A stretch of DNA of 64,000 nt from Verrucomicrobiota bacterium. GTDB lineage: Bacteria > Verrucomicrobiota > Verrucomicrobiia > Verrucomicrobiales > DEV007. This document shows positions 6,079 through 16,900 of the stretch, in pieces. The stretch lies in contig JAHDID010000019.1 in the NCBI GenBank assembly GCA_020630975.1, positions 1 to 64,000 of the forward strand, in the 5' to 3' direction. The stretch's first letter is position 1. Each line of letters opens with the position of its first letter. The notes below the pieces were generated by a model. The model was given only the letters and a program-made list of their open reading frames with translations. It searched no databases and was not told the origin of the DNA. The position numbers and the translations under genes were made by a program.

Positions 6079-8259
6079 TTAGCCATCCAGATCGAGCTGG
6101 TTTTTGACAAGGTTGAAATAATGGCCTCGATGATTGACTAGACCGACATGGTCGCCACGCTCGGCTACTCGGCCTTGGTCGAGTACGATGATTTGGTCTG
6201 CATTTTTAACCGTACTGAGTCGGTGGGCGATGATAACTACAGTTCTGCCTTGTGTGAACTCTTCCAGATTGGCCATGATTTTCGATTCATTAGTCGCATC
6301 GAGGGCACTGGTCGCCTCATCTAGCAGAAGAAATTCTGGGCTCTTGTAGAAGGCTCGGGCTAACAATATACGTTGTTTTTGACCGCCACTTAACTCTTGG
6401 CCATCGTCACCTATTTTGGTCTCTAGGCCATCAGGTAGATGATCAACGAAATCCGTAAGGCAGGCGAACTCTAATGCACGGTGTAAAAACTCTTCGTCTA
6501 TCTTTGAGCCGTCGCAGACGATATTTCGTGCTAGGGTGTCGGAGAAGAGGTAGCCATCCTGCATGACGGTGCCGCAGCGCTGTCGCCAGTGTCGACTATC
6601 GAAACTGGTGAGCTTGTGGCCTCCTAGGTAGATGCCACCCGATTGTGGTTGGTAGAGATTTAGCAGTAGTTTTAGTAGGGTAGTCTTGCCACTACCGCTG
6701 CCACCTACGATAGCGGTGACGGAGCCCTCCGGTATAGGAAAGGAAACATCTTTGAGAACATCATCGTGCCCAGCACCTTGGTAACGGAAGTTAATATTGC
6801 GGATCTCAAGTGAGCGATTATTGGGAAAGGTCTGTACCTTGTCTTCTTGGTAATCGGCATCTTCCGTGTGCTGATAGATGTCAGCCATACGCTCGAGGGA
6901 GATTTTGGCGTCTTGAGCCCCCTGGATAAATCCTAACAACTGGCTAAAGGGGGCGGCGAGTTGCCCGACCATATATTGAGTGGAAAGCATCATGCCTAGG
7001 CTCATCTCTCCGGTGATCACGAGCCGAGCTGCCATGTATGAGACTAGGACGCTGCGCATGGTTCCGATCAGTAGGCCGCCGACACTTTGGATCTGTGTAA
7101 CGACTTCTTCTCGGATTGCCAGGCGAAACTCCTGTGCGGCTATGTCTTCCCATGCCCATCGACGCTGTCTTTCGATGCCTTGGATCTTGATCTCTCGAGC
7201 AGCTTGGATCATCTGAACGAGAGTATTTTCTTCCTTTGCCGATATCTCAAACTGCTCGTTGTCTAGCTTCCGTCTGGCTTTCATGAATATCAGCAACCAA
7301 GCCACGTTTAGGATACTCAGAAATACGAACACCAATAGGATCGAAACATTGTAGAAGCAGAGGATCGCCGAAAAGACAAAGAAGGTAAGAATAGAGAAGA
7401 CAAAGCTCAACGATTCTGATGTGAGGAAGCCTTGGACGCGCTCGTGGTCACCGATTCGCTGAATGATGTCGCCTACTGTCCGCGTCTCAAAGAAAGCGAT
7501 TGGTAGTTTGAAGATTTTGGCCAAGAAATCCGAGACTAGAGAGATACTGATCCTCGAGCCCATATTCAAGCCGATCCAGGCTAGGATAAAGGAGCCGAAA
7601 GCGCCGGCGATGCCCATGACGACCTGAGCCACTAACATCACCGTGACGAAGCTGAGGTCCATATTGCCGATCCCGAAGTCGACGGTCGCTTGTGTGAGGA
7701 AAGGTGTAATCAGAGAGATCACCAAACCGACTGCCATTCCCAAGAACAGCTGGGCGAAAAGTTTCTTATGAGGTTTCAGGTAGGAGGCAAAGTACTTCAG
7801 ACTGCCGCCACTTTTTTGGCTCTCGGATGTGTTTTTGGTACTAAATTCGGGAGTTTCTTCTAGTAGGAGGACGTAGCCTTTGTCGCCGCCGCCAGAGAGC
7901 CAGCCTTTGACGAACTCCGACTCTTTCATGACGATCCTGCCTACGCCGGGATCCGCCACGTGAAACTTCCCCCGGCTCACCTTATACAGCACGACGAAGT
8001 GATTTTGCTCCCAGTGGATAATGGCGGGCAGGGGGGCTTTATCCCTCAGGCGATCGAGTGGGATCTTTACCGCTAGGCTGCGCAGGCCAATGGTTTCAGC
8101 AGCTTGAGAGATGCCCATCAGGGACACGCCCTGACGGCCTATCGAGCACATATCGCGAAGATAATGTGTCTGATAGCTACGTCCGTAGTGATGGGCGATC
8201 ATACGCAGGCACGTAGGACCGCAGTCCATCGCATCGTGCTGCTTGTAGATTTTCTTCAT
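6079..8259 (-). CDS. Peptidase-containing (C39) ABC transporter of a type I secretion system
   Basis: Inner-membrane exporter (726 residues) that cleaves a leader peptide and exports the cargo using ATP. The N-terminal C39 peptidase (about 1-130) has a complete catalytic set: Cys13 in DCGPTC, His87 in NHFVVL and Asp103 in VADPG. This differs from HlyB-type transporters, whose domain is inactive. Membrane segments lie at about 160-430. The nucleotide-binding domain has Walker A GGSGSGKTT at about 520, signature LSGGQKQR at about 622, Walker B with D-loop LLLDEATSALD near 645-655 and the H-loop IIAHR. Length is normal for bacteriocin or microcin exporters. It is followed after 14 bp by the HlyD gene; the TolC-like gene is divergent. 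The intact peptidase predicts cargo with a Gly-Gly leader; candidates are the small proteins at 647-829 and 4229-4414. The giants at 10909-43317 may also use this exporter. Confidence 0.95.
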   Translation of the reverse strand: MKKIYKQHDAMDCGPTCLRMIAHHYGRSYQTHYLRDMCSIGRQGVSLMGISQAAETIGLRSLAVKIPLDRLRDKAPLPAIIHWEQNHFVVLYKVSRGKFHVADPGVGRIVMKESEFVKGWLSGGGDKGYVLLLEETPEFSTKNTSESQKSGGSLKYFASYLKPHKKLFAQLFLGMAVGLVISLITPFLTQATVDFGIGNMDLSFVTVMLVAQVVMGIAGAFGSFILAWIGLNMGSRISISLVSDFLAKIFKLPIAFFETRTVGDIIQRIGDHERVQGFLTSESLSFVFSILTFFVFSAILCFYNVSILLVFVFLSILNVAWLLIFMKARRKLDNEQFEISAKEENTLVQMIQAAREIKIQGIERQRRWAWEDIAAQEFRLAIREEVVTQIQSVGGLLIGTMRSVLVSYMAARLVITGEMSLGMMLSTQYMVGQLAAPFSQLLGFIQGAQDAKISLERMADIYQHTEDADYQEDKVQTFPNNRSLEIRNINFRYQGAGHDDVLKDVSFPIPEGSVTAIVGGSGSGKTTLLKLLLNLYQPQSGGIYLGGHKLTSFDSRHWRQRCGTVMQDGYLFSDTLARNIVCDGSKIDEEFLHRALEFACLTDFVDHLPDGLETKIGDDGQELSGGQKQRILLARAFYKSPEFLLLDEATSALDATNESKIMANLEEFTQGRTVVIIAHRLSTVKNADQIIVLDQGRVAERGDHVGLVNHRGHYFNLVKNQLDLDG

Positions 8260-8525
8260 GCAAGATCCGACGGTAAAAAGATAAGCTTCTCTAAAAGATT
8301 TTAAATTATTAAATTTACTGAAAATGAAATAAAATCCATAACGTATGCCTTAAGTGTTCTTTTGAACGCAAGATATTGGGTTTTATCCCACTTCTGCGTG
8401 CTGTCAGGCTTTGGGGAGTGGATCTCTGGCATGAGGAAGTTTTTAAAGAATTAATAGTTTAGTTTGCTTAAATTTTAAAAAGTTTTAAATTATTAGCTCA
8501 CGCGCACACATTCCGACAGTTACTC
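8260..8525. promoter_or_regulatory. Divergent promoter region between the ABC and TolC-like genes
   Basis: Gene-free spacer of 266 bp, AT-rich at both ends. The 13-mer TTTTAAATTATTA occurs twice in direct orientation, at 8299-8311 and 8483-8495, close to the start of each divergent gene, which suggests a shared regulator or repeated promoter element. I could not fix a convincing -35/-10 pair by eye. The TolC-like ATG at 8526 has no clear Shine-Dalgarno. Confidence 0.4.
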
Positions 8526-9968
8526 ATGGCGAGGTACTATCCATTCCTCATCACCCCTTTATTGTGGGTGGCATCCATAGTGGATGCTGGAGCGCCTGCT
8601 ACACTGGAGCAGGCGGCCGCGGCTATGCTGTCTCACGATGCGTCACTAAAAGCTGGGCGGTTGCGTGCTCAAGGCTCGGCAGAGGATGTGTGGCAGGCTC
8701 GTTCAGCGGCATTACCTCAAGTGTCTGTGGGCACCAATCTGGCTGCGAACCGTCTGTTCAACCAACGTGCGTCATCGCGGCAAGCGGACCTGAGTCTGTC
8801 GCTACGCCAGTTGGTCTATGATGGCGGAGAGGCTCTGTCTCAGACATCTGCCGCCCGGAGTTCGTTTCATTCTGCGCGATTCACCGAAAGAGAGAATATC
8901 GAAGCCCGGATGACGGATTTGGTGGCTGTCTATCTGGATATCTTGCGTACGCAGCAGCAGGTAGCTCTGGCTCGGAGCAATGTCGAGGCGCAGATCAAAA
9001 TGCGGAAGCTTCTCGAGTCACGCCAGGCTTTGGATGAAAATCGCTCTAGCATCGCTCTGGTGAAAGGGAGGCTGGAGCAGGCTGTGGATCTGCTTTCTAG
9101 GCAAAGGCTGGAGAACGATCTGGCTGTATCGAGATTCGAGAGGTACGTGGGGGAGCCACCGGGTGGGCTAAAGTTTCCCGATATCCCGAGCATACCGTCT
9201 TCGGCCGATGGTGTGGATTTTTCTAAAAACTACCAAGTGAAAGCGGCTAAGCACGCTCTGGATAGCGCTCGTCATACCTATCAGACCGTGCAGACTTTGA
9301 GGAAGCCACGTTTTTACCTGGATGCCTCCGTACAAGGCAATTCTTCGCACACTTCTGGATTCTCTCAGAATCAAACGAGTGGAGGATTGGCTATCGTCGG
9401 TAATTGGACGATGAAGGATGGTGGTAGTCGAGAGTCGCAGATTCGCCAGGAGCAATTGCGGGTCGAGGAGTACCAGGCATTGCTTGAAGAAATCAATCAG
9501 GAAAACCGACTGAGGGCTGATCTGATCATCAAACAAAGAAAATCGCTGGCAAACTCGGTGAATACGCTCAGTAGCTACGCGAAAGAGTTAGCTATCGTCA
9601 GGGATGACTATGAGCAATTGTTTGAAGTGGGTTACCAGGATCTGATGAGTATTTTGGATACTCAATTGGAATACAATCAGGTCATCAGCCAAAGGATCGA
9701 CACCTCATTTCAGAGGCATTCTTTGTCGTTTGAGATGTTGGCTTTGCAGGGTTTACTCGCTGAGTATTTGGTGGGGGATCGAGCTTGTGATTTAGATGAT
9801 GTCGACTTGCAGGGGAGTGAGCTACCTAGGTTTTTGACCAAGCATTATCCTGGATCTCAAATCGATCGTACACCTCCCACGATCGTGAACCAGGGGCAAC
9901 CGACCTCTCGCCCCAAGGTAAAGAAACCCTTCTTGTTTAAGAAGAAGCTAAAGAAAGGAGGCGCATGA
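8526..9968 (+). CDS. TolC-family outer membrane efflux/secretion channel
   Basis: Outer-membrane and periplasmic tunnel protein (480 residues) that completes the type I exporter with the divergent ABC-HlyD operon. It has a signal peptide (residues 1 to about 22, ending near VDAGA). The TolC pattern follows: long amphipathic helices with heptad-like Leu/Ala/Gln (about 30-220 and 235-425), repeated as two structural halves. Beta-strand-like segments rich in Ser/Thr/Gly lie at about 75-105 and 265-300, as expected for strands of the outer-membrane barrel. The C-terminal 60 residues are Pro/Lys-rich and end in a run of Lys and Phe, which is not typical of TolC. The stop overlaps the start of the next gene by 4 bp (ATGA), so the two are translationally coupled. 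Confidence 0.9.
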   Translation: MARYYPFLITPLLWVASIVDAGAPATLEQAAAAMLSHDASLKAGRLRAQGSAEDVWQARSAALPQVSVGTNLAANRLFNQRASSRQADLSLSLRQLVYDGGEALSQTSAARSSFHSARFTERENIEARMTDLVAVYLDILRTQQQVALARSNVEAQIKMRKLLESRQALDENRSSIALVKGRLEQAVDLLSRQRLENDLAVSRFERYVGEPPGGLKFPDIPSIPSSADGVDFSKNYQVKAAKHALDSARHTYQTVQTLRKPRFYLDASVQGNSSHTSGFSQNQTSGGLAIVGNWTMKDGGSRESQIRQEQLRVEEYQALLEEINQENRLRADLIIKQRKSLANSVNTLSSYAKELAIVRDDYEQLFEVGYQDLMSILDTQLEYNQVISQRIDTSFQRHSLSFEMLALQGLLAEYLVGDRACDLDDVDLQGSELPRFLTKHYPGSQIDRTPPTIVNQGQPTSRPKVKKPFLFKKKLKKGGA

Positions 9969-10837
9969 AGCTCCCCCGATTGAAGGTTGTTTTTGGCTTG
10001 GTGCTATGGGGATGGTTAGGGGTATCAAATGCAGCCGAGCATAGCCGGTTGCTTGATGAGTTTCGTGCGGAGCTACAGCAGAAGCCGGACAAATTAACCT
10101 ATGTGCTCGAAGATGCCTTGTATTTGAATCCCTCTCTGGCAGTACAGCTAATTTCAGTCGCTGGCGAGGTGGCTGCTAAGAATAATCTGCCTGTTTCCCA
10201 AGTGCTGCAGACCGGCTTGAGGATATATCCTGAGGATAGTGAGACTTACGTGAATGTATTGGGAGAGAAATTCCCCAAGTCGAGAGAGTATTATCGGACA
10301 CTGGCCGCAAGCTGGAAAAAGAAACAGCAGAAAGGCGAAGTTGGTGCTCAGGATTCGCCGTTGGAGAATTTTCTAGCTCTAGTCGAGACGATGGAAGCAC
10401 CGGCACCTGATGGTGTCGAGGCAGAGCCACTAGAGGTAGCTGAAACGAATCCCTATGAGAATGCACTACGAGTCCTAGACGCGGTCTATCCCACTACAGT
10501 TGGAACTGAGAGTGAATCGAATGATGCTGAGCAGCAGTCATTGAGGTCGTATCGGTTTCACCGTAGGGATGATAGGCAGCCTCTCCATCTGAGTGTGAAC
10601 TCTGACGCTGAGTCGGGTATAGGTAGCGAGGAGAAGCCGCAAACGGCCTACCGTTTGCATAGGGGCAGCCCCAGCCGGGAGTGGGGGACAGGTCAGGATG
10701 GCTTTTTACAGCAGGGGGCTCCTAGTCCGAAGAATGCCTCGTCTGGCGGGGATCATTTCTCGATGCCTATCGGCAAACGCGCGTACCGTATGTACAGGAC
10801 CGAATCTACCTCTAACTGGAGTCTGTCCAAGAGGTGA
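9965..10837 (+). CDS. Exported protein of unknown function coupled to the TolC-like gene
   Basis: No recognised family. The 290-residue protein has a clear signal peptide (Lys/Arg start, FGLVLWGWLGV core, cleavage expected after SNAA at about residue 24). An Ala/Leu-rich helical segment (about 25-130) resembles short helical repeats: EDALYLNPSLAVQLI, NNLPVSQVLQTGLRI. The C-terminal half is low-complexity, with three copies of a YR(F/L/M)(H/Y)R motif, each near Ser/Gly/Arg-rich text: YRFHRR at about 197, YRLHRG at about 229 and YRMYRT at about 277. Its ATG overlaps the TolC-like stop by 4 bp, so it is probably made together with the channel and acts in the periplasm in the same secretion pathway. 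The codon pattern matches its neighbours. Confidence 0.75.
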   Translation: MKLPRLKVVFGLVLWGWLGVSNAAEHSRLLDEFRAELQQKPDKLTYVLEDALYLNPSLAVQLISVAGEVAAKNNLPVSQVLQTGLRIYPEDSETYVNVLGEKFPKSREYYRTLAASWKKKQQKGEVGAQDSPLENFLALVETMEAPAPDGVEAEPLEVAETNPYENALRVLDAVYPTTVGTESESNDAEQQSLRSYRFHRRDDRQPLHLSVNSDAESGIGSEEKPQTAYRLHRGSPSREWGTGQDGFLQQGAPSPKNASSGGDHFSMPIGKRAYRMYRTESTSNWSLSKR

Positions 10838-10854
10838 AGTAAATAGTCCACGTC

Positions 10855-10885
10855 AGCGGAAACCGTACTGGCTACGGCTCCCGCT
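10855..10885. terminator. Hairpin between convergent genes, candidate bidirectional terminator
   Basis: A 31-nt near-perfect hairpin: AGCGG (10855-10859) with CCGCT (10881-10885), then CCGTA (10863-10867) with TACGG (10873-10877) around loop CTGGC. One extra A-T pair and two A/C mismatches lie between. It sits in the 71-bp gap between the convergent exported-protein gene and giant gene 1. There is no clear T-run on either side, so termination is inferred from position and stability only. Confidence 0.5.
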
Positions 10886-10908
10886 CAAACCTGGTGGCAG
10901 GATTGGCA

Positions 10909-13900
10909 TTAGAGTTGGTCTACCACTTGACCGACGATCTGCCCTGGGACCCGGCCTAGGAACAGTTTCTCAAAGTTGATGGGGTAGCGGGCTTGCTCAA
11001 GTAGGTCGATCTCATCAGGCCACTCTGTCTGTTGGATGCCTTCTATGGTGATTCGGACAGTGGTATTGAGTAGTCCCTCCTGCCACGGAATCATCACACC
11101 GCTGATACTACGTCCATTGGCGTCTCTCACCAGTTCTAGGATTTCACTTTCGACAAAGGTATAGAGCGGGTTGTTGTTATTGTCGTAGAGACTGATGTGG
11201 ATCTCAGGGATGTCATTCCAGTCTCCAGCTATGACCACTCTAGGCTCGTAATCTTCGACCTCGCTCAAGCTAGTCTCTAATGGTTGGAAGATGCCGAAGA
11301 AAAGTCGCTTTTCGGTGATGTGGCCAAACAGGCTGCTAATTCCTGAAAAATCAGTAGGTGCCGTTGGTTCGCTGTCATCTGCACCGGTCACAGTGATGGT
11401 TAGTTTTGCTGTACCACTAGCAGAGCTGCCTAGGGATTGAATGACGTAGGTAAACTCTTCAGTCACGACGTCGCCACTACCCAGTGTGGCTGCGGCATCT
11501 CCATCGATAACGTAGGTGTAGGTACCGTCGGGATTGATCGTTAAAGTGCCATATTGGCCGTCCACTATGGTTGGGCCACTCACTGTGCCACCTGCATTAC
11601 TACCCAGTGGTGTGCCTCCGCCGGTGTAGCTGATAGAGGCGACGACAGGTGTGTCATCAGCGTCGGGATCTGCTGCATTTGATAGGACATTGCCGGTAGC
11701 ATCGGCCCCAGTTGTGCCTGCTCCGGCTTTCTGTGCGGTGCCAGTCGTGTCGGTGGCGATTGGCGCGTCGTCACTGCCTTGGATGTCGATACTGAGAGTC
11801 GCAGTGGTGGTGCTGCTGCCATCTGTCAGCGTGTAGGTAAATACCTCTGATACAGTATCAGTGGCATCGAGGCTGTCGCTTGCGGCATCGTCCAGAGTAT
11901 AGGTGTAAGATCCATCAGCGGCTAGGTTTAGGGTTCCATAGAGCCCTGATAGGTTCACTCCTCCGACTGTAACAGCGACCGGGCTACCGCCTGCGAAGGC
12001 GACCTGTGTCACGCTCAAAAGATCACCCTCAGGATCGGTGTCAGTGGCGTCTCCGGCACTGCCCAATGTGGCATCCACGACGTTGCCGGTTGCGCTGGTC
12101 GCTGGTATCGCATTGGCGGCACCACCTGCCTCGGTGACGTTGTTGGTGTCATTGTTAGCTGTCGGAGCCTGATTCACGACTTCTCCGGTGATGGCGAAAG
12201 TGAAGCGGCCTTCATCGTCATCGTTGCTATCGATTACGATGGTTGCCGTCTGAGCGCCCAAAGTAGTGGGGGCAAAAGTCACTTGGAAAGTTGTAGAACC
12301 GCCGGGAGCTACTGTGCCACTGGGCTGAGTTGTGATCGTAAAGTCGCTCGAGGAACCTGTAGCAAGCGAGATTGCATTAGAGAAATCTAGCGTTGAGTCC
12401 CCTGTGTTATTAATGGTGAAGGTATGTGTCACATTGCTGCCCCCGACAGATACTGCGCCAAAGTCAGTATCATCTGAGGTAGTAGGGGAGGTGTCTCCGG
12501 CTGTGATAGATACCCCATTACCAGTCACTTGGATCTCGGGCTCATCGGCATCATTGTCTACGATCTTAGTGATGACTGTATCGCCGCCCTCGGCGATAGG
12601 CACAGCGTCAGCTACAAAGGTTAGTTCGCCAGTCGTTTCATCGAAATGAAACTGTCCAGCCGTGAGCGCGCCTGATGTGCCTGCAGTCAGGTTGACACCA
12701 TCATTGATGACGGTGATAGACGAGAAAGAACCGCTGTAAGAACCGGCATCGATCAATGTGATCGGGGTGGAGCCATCGCTCGCAATGGCTGTGACATCGA
12801 CGACTAGTGCGCCACCGAGGTTGGCCGAGTTGGCCACCTGCATGGTGGTAAAGCCGCCATTATCCGCTGTGTAGGCTAGTGTGCCAGTCGATGCGCCGCG
12901 GAACTGATCGCCCACCGTGATCGCATCGATCGAGGAGCCGATGATATTCAGCCTGCCATTGCCCGCGCCAAAGTAGAGATCCTGCGAGACATCGAGTGTG
13001 CCGCCCGATAGATTGTAGGTCGCATTGGTGCCTGCCTGGGTCGCTATTTGGAGCCCCGAGTTGACATTGGCACTACCATAGAGATCGACATCGAAGGTGC
13101 CGCCCGTCTGATTGACGATCACATCACCAGCATTAGCCTTCACCCCTAGTCGGGCACCGAAGAATGATGTGACGTGTAGACGACTCGCGTCGGCGATATT
13201 TATCGTGGTGGTATCGGGATCGCTGTCGCCATTATCCGCATCGACACCGATGTCGAAGTGCGAACCATTGAAGTTCGCCACACCTGTGCCGGAGACATCG
13301 ATCGTCACCGAGCCGCCGCCCGAAGAGATGCGACCATGGCTAGTATAGGTGCCTGCTGTGACTACGATGGCATCCTCTCCACCATTACGATGGCCGAGGC
13401 GGTAGTTGGTACCATTGGTTGGATCGCCACTGCCATTGATGGTATTGGTCGCCGGATCGCCCATGATCACGCTGCCGCCGCTCACCCGTATGGTACCATT
13501 ACCATCGCGATAGATATCTCCTACGCCAGTCGGAGTTTGTACATTTAGGGTTCCGCTCTGCACATCGACCTCGCCCGTCTCTGAGCCATTGCTCACACCC
13601 AGCTGAAGTCGCTCGATTGTCACATCACCATTCAGGGTCACCACATCGCCGTCGCGTATCGTCACTAGGCCAGTGGTATTGGTCGTATCGCCAGGCCAGC
13701 CACCGGAGAGCCCCCAGCGGTCGCTCTGCCAGTCTTCGGTAGTCGTGGCTGGAGATGCTGTCCCCTGTGTACCTGTGCCAATTGACACATTGGCTAGGGT
13801 GGTGGTTCCCGGATTGCTGATTTGAACGGTGAATGACTCGGTCTGCTCGTCTAATGTATCATCCACGGTCGAAAGGCTGATCACGAGATCTGTCATCTCA

Positions 13901-16900
13901 GTCCCGCCAGCACCTCCGGTGTAGGTGATGGTATCGGTGCCCGCATCGTAGCTGACGCTCCCCGGGCCTGTGTAGGCTGCTACGGCAGCAGCTACAGCGG
14001 CATCGAGGTCTCCATAGTCAGCAGCCACCGCAGTGCCGGGAGAGAGGCTGATCTGGACAGTCGCAGTTTGATTCTCCGAAAGTGTGCCACCTAGGCTCAA
14101 TGTGTACTCTGCAGCAGTGCCCTCTACTACCGCGGTATCGCCGACCAGCCCCCAGATCACCGTATCTGGCACGAAGTTATCAAATCCCGCATCCAGCGCA
14201 GTCTCCGCAGTAGAGGTGAGGGTGACAGTAGCTCTGCCAGTCGTGGTATCAGCATCGCTATCACCTGCCACATTACTGAAGCTATTTGCTCCTGGTACAA
14301 ATTCGACGATGTAGTCAATCGCGCCGGTAGCTCCGACCACGGCATTCTGTAGCTGAGCCGATGTGAGTAGACCATCAAAAGAATATACGCCGCCTCCAGC
14401 AGTCGTGGTCGATCTCAATACCGTACCGGGATCGGTAGAGAGGTAGAGATTCACAGTGATGCCATCGACTCCCTGTCCGGCTTCCTTCACGCCGTCGGAG
14501 TCATTCGAGTCGTCCCAGACCAGACCACTGATCGACGAGGTGCCGATCAGGCCGGCATCGATGCTATCGTGCGCCAATGTCGTAGCCGGGTTCAGCGTCA
14601 ATACTGGTGTAATACCATTCGTCCCGCCGCCAGCATTGGATCCAGTGGCGCTAGGAGCACCTTCGTTCACGGTAAACTCGGTATCAGTCGGTGCGGTAAA
14701 TACGAGGCGGTAACCTGTGCCGCCTACTGGATTGACCGGTAGATTATTGAAGGTGAAATCACCATTGGCATCAGTCGTGGCGGTATCGATGGTGGTGAAG
14801 CTGCCAGATAGATTATTCTGAACGGCGACATTCACACCTGCTGCACCCGCTTCATTGGCGTCTTGCACGCCATCGCCATCCACATCATACCACACATAAT
14901 CCCCTAGAGAACCTGTCTTGGCGAGTAGGATGCGATCGTTGGCGGCATCGAAAAAGACTCCGTAGCCAGCCGGTACTGTGACAGAGCTGAATGCTGTCGG
15001 GTCCACGCCTGTGTAGTTCGCTATCTCATAGAAGTCTTGGTCTAGACCAGTGCCCGTTACATTGAGTGTTGCGTTCGATACATCTAGCGACCCGGTTACC
15101 GATAGGAGGTCGGTGTTAGCTGCACCAGCGCCGACTTCTATCGCTAGGGTGCCATTCACGACCACATTGGAATCAACTGTCAGCGTGCCGATGCCATTCT
15201 TTCCTGGAGCGAGGGTGCCGCCGCTATCGATAGTCACATCGCCACCCGCTGTGCCTGAGCCGCCCAGAGTCGCACCGCTAGCTACTGTGATAGCCCCGCT
15301 CGCGCTGGTCAGATCGCCGGTCACGAGTAATGTCCCAGCTGCTACAGATGTCGTACCCGTATAGTTTGCATTGGAGGTGATCTCCATGGTGCCTGCGCCG
15401 GTCTTACTGATTCCCTGGGTATTCGCCATACTGCTAGCTATGACCAGATCCACATCATCCGTACCATCGGCTACGTTGAAGATAGTTGGCCCATTGTTAT
15501 CCATATTCAGCGAGCCACCAGTGATGGTATTTGTCGCGCCACCAGTAGTGGTAAAAGTGGTGCCTCGAATCACAAAGTTCGGGCTTCCCACCAATTCAAG
15601 AGTTCCGCCGCCTGCACTGCCAAAGATAATCTCATCATCAGCATGTAAAACGTGGCCGTTACCACCATTGCGGGTGAACTGAAGTGTCGACCCATTATTG
15701 ATGGTAACATCATCTCCTGTGAAATTCACAAAACCTGCCAGCGATTGAAAATCCAGAGTTCCGCCATTGATATCAGTGGTGCCTCCATAGGTATTGGCTG
15801 CCGTTAATGTTAACTCGCCTGCGCCTTCTTTGATCAAATTGCCTGATCCAGAGATAATGCCCGACAATGTCTGGTCGGCATCGCTATCGTAAATCAAAGT
15901 CCCATTATTGATAATCGAGCCACTGTAGTTACCCCCTTGCCAGGTGTCCGATCCTGCTATCTCTACCGTGCCGTCGGAAATCACCAGATTAGTGGGTGTG
16001 CTATTCGCACCCGTTAGATTGTAACCTCCGGCAAAGGTGACAGTGCCGCCGCCTATCTTGGTCAATGTTCCTGGGCGATCGTCTCGCACATTGGAGGAAA
16101 TCAACAGGTCCGTTCCAGATCCTGCCACCGTGTCTTCTACATTTATCGTCTTACTAAAGTTAAAGCTCACTCGATTGGCATCGATTTCGGCTAGGCCATT
16201 TCCTGTGACATTGATCTGACTATTGAATAGGAAGTTTCCAAAAGTGCCATTCCCAGGTGAGCCCGCTTCTGACGTTATTGTTCCACCATTAATGAAGTTA
16301 ATCGTCGCACTAACAGTGTGCACATAGCTAGCGGAAGAGTTATCGCTCAGCGTTCCGCCGTTTTGCAGGTTGATGGTTGATAGCTGATCAATAGCATTAT
16401 GTCCGCCAGCAGTCACTAATACCTTACCAGAGCCATCCACCGTTAGCGTGCCACGGATAATCTCTGCCCCCTGCAGGTCGAGCGTACCATTATTTACGGT
16501 CGTACCTCCAGTAAAGGTATTTGAAGTAGATAATACCAATGTTCCTGTGCCGTCCTTGACCAAGCTGCCAGTGCCAGAGATAGGGCTCGCTATCGTCTGC
16601 GCAGAGCTGTTATTCACAGTGAGAGTTGAACTTCCCTCTAGGACGATACTCGTACCGGCTGCACTAGAAAGCTCAGTAATCTCCACGGCCTGTGCTACAT
16701 TCGGCCCAGTGATCTCGATGATCTTATTATCATTGAGCGCTACTGTCTCGGCATAGGTTCCACTATTCACAATAATGGTTCCTCCAGTATCCACTGCCGC
16801 AAGAGCTGCCGCTAGACTGCCAAAAGAGTCGTACCCGAATGTGCCTGTCTGTACTCCTGTGGTGCCATCGTCCGTATCACCATCGGCGTCGAATGCGGCC

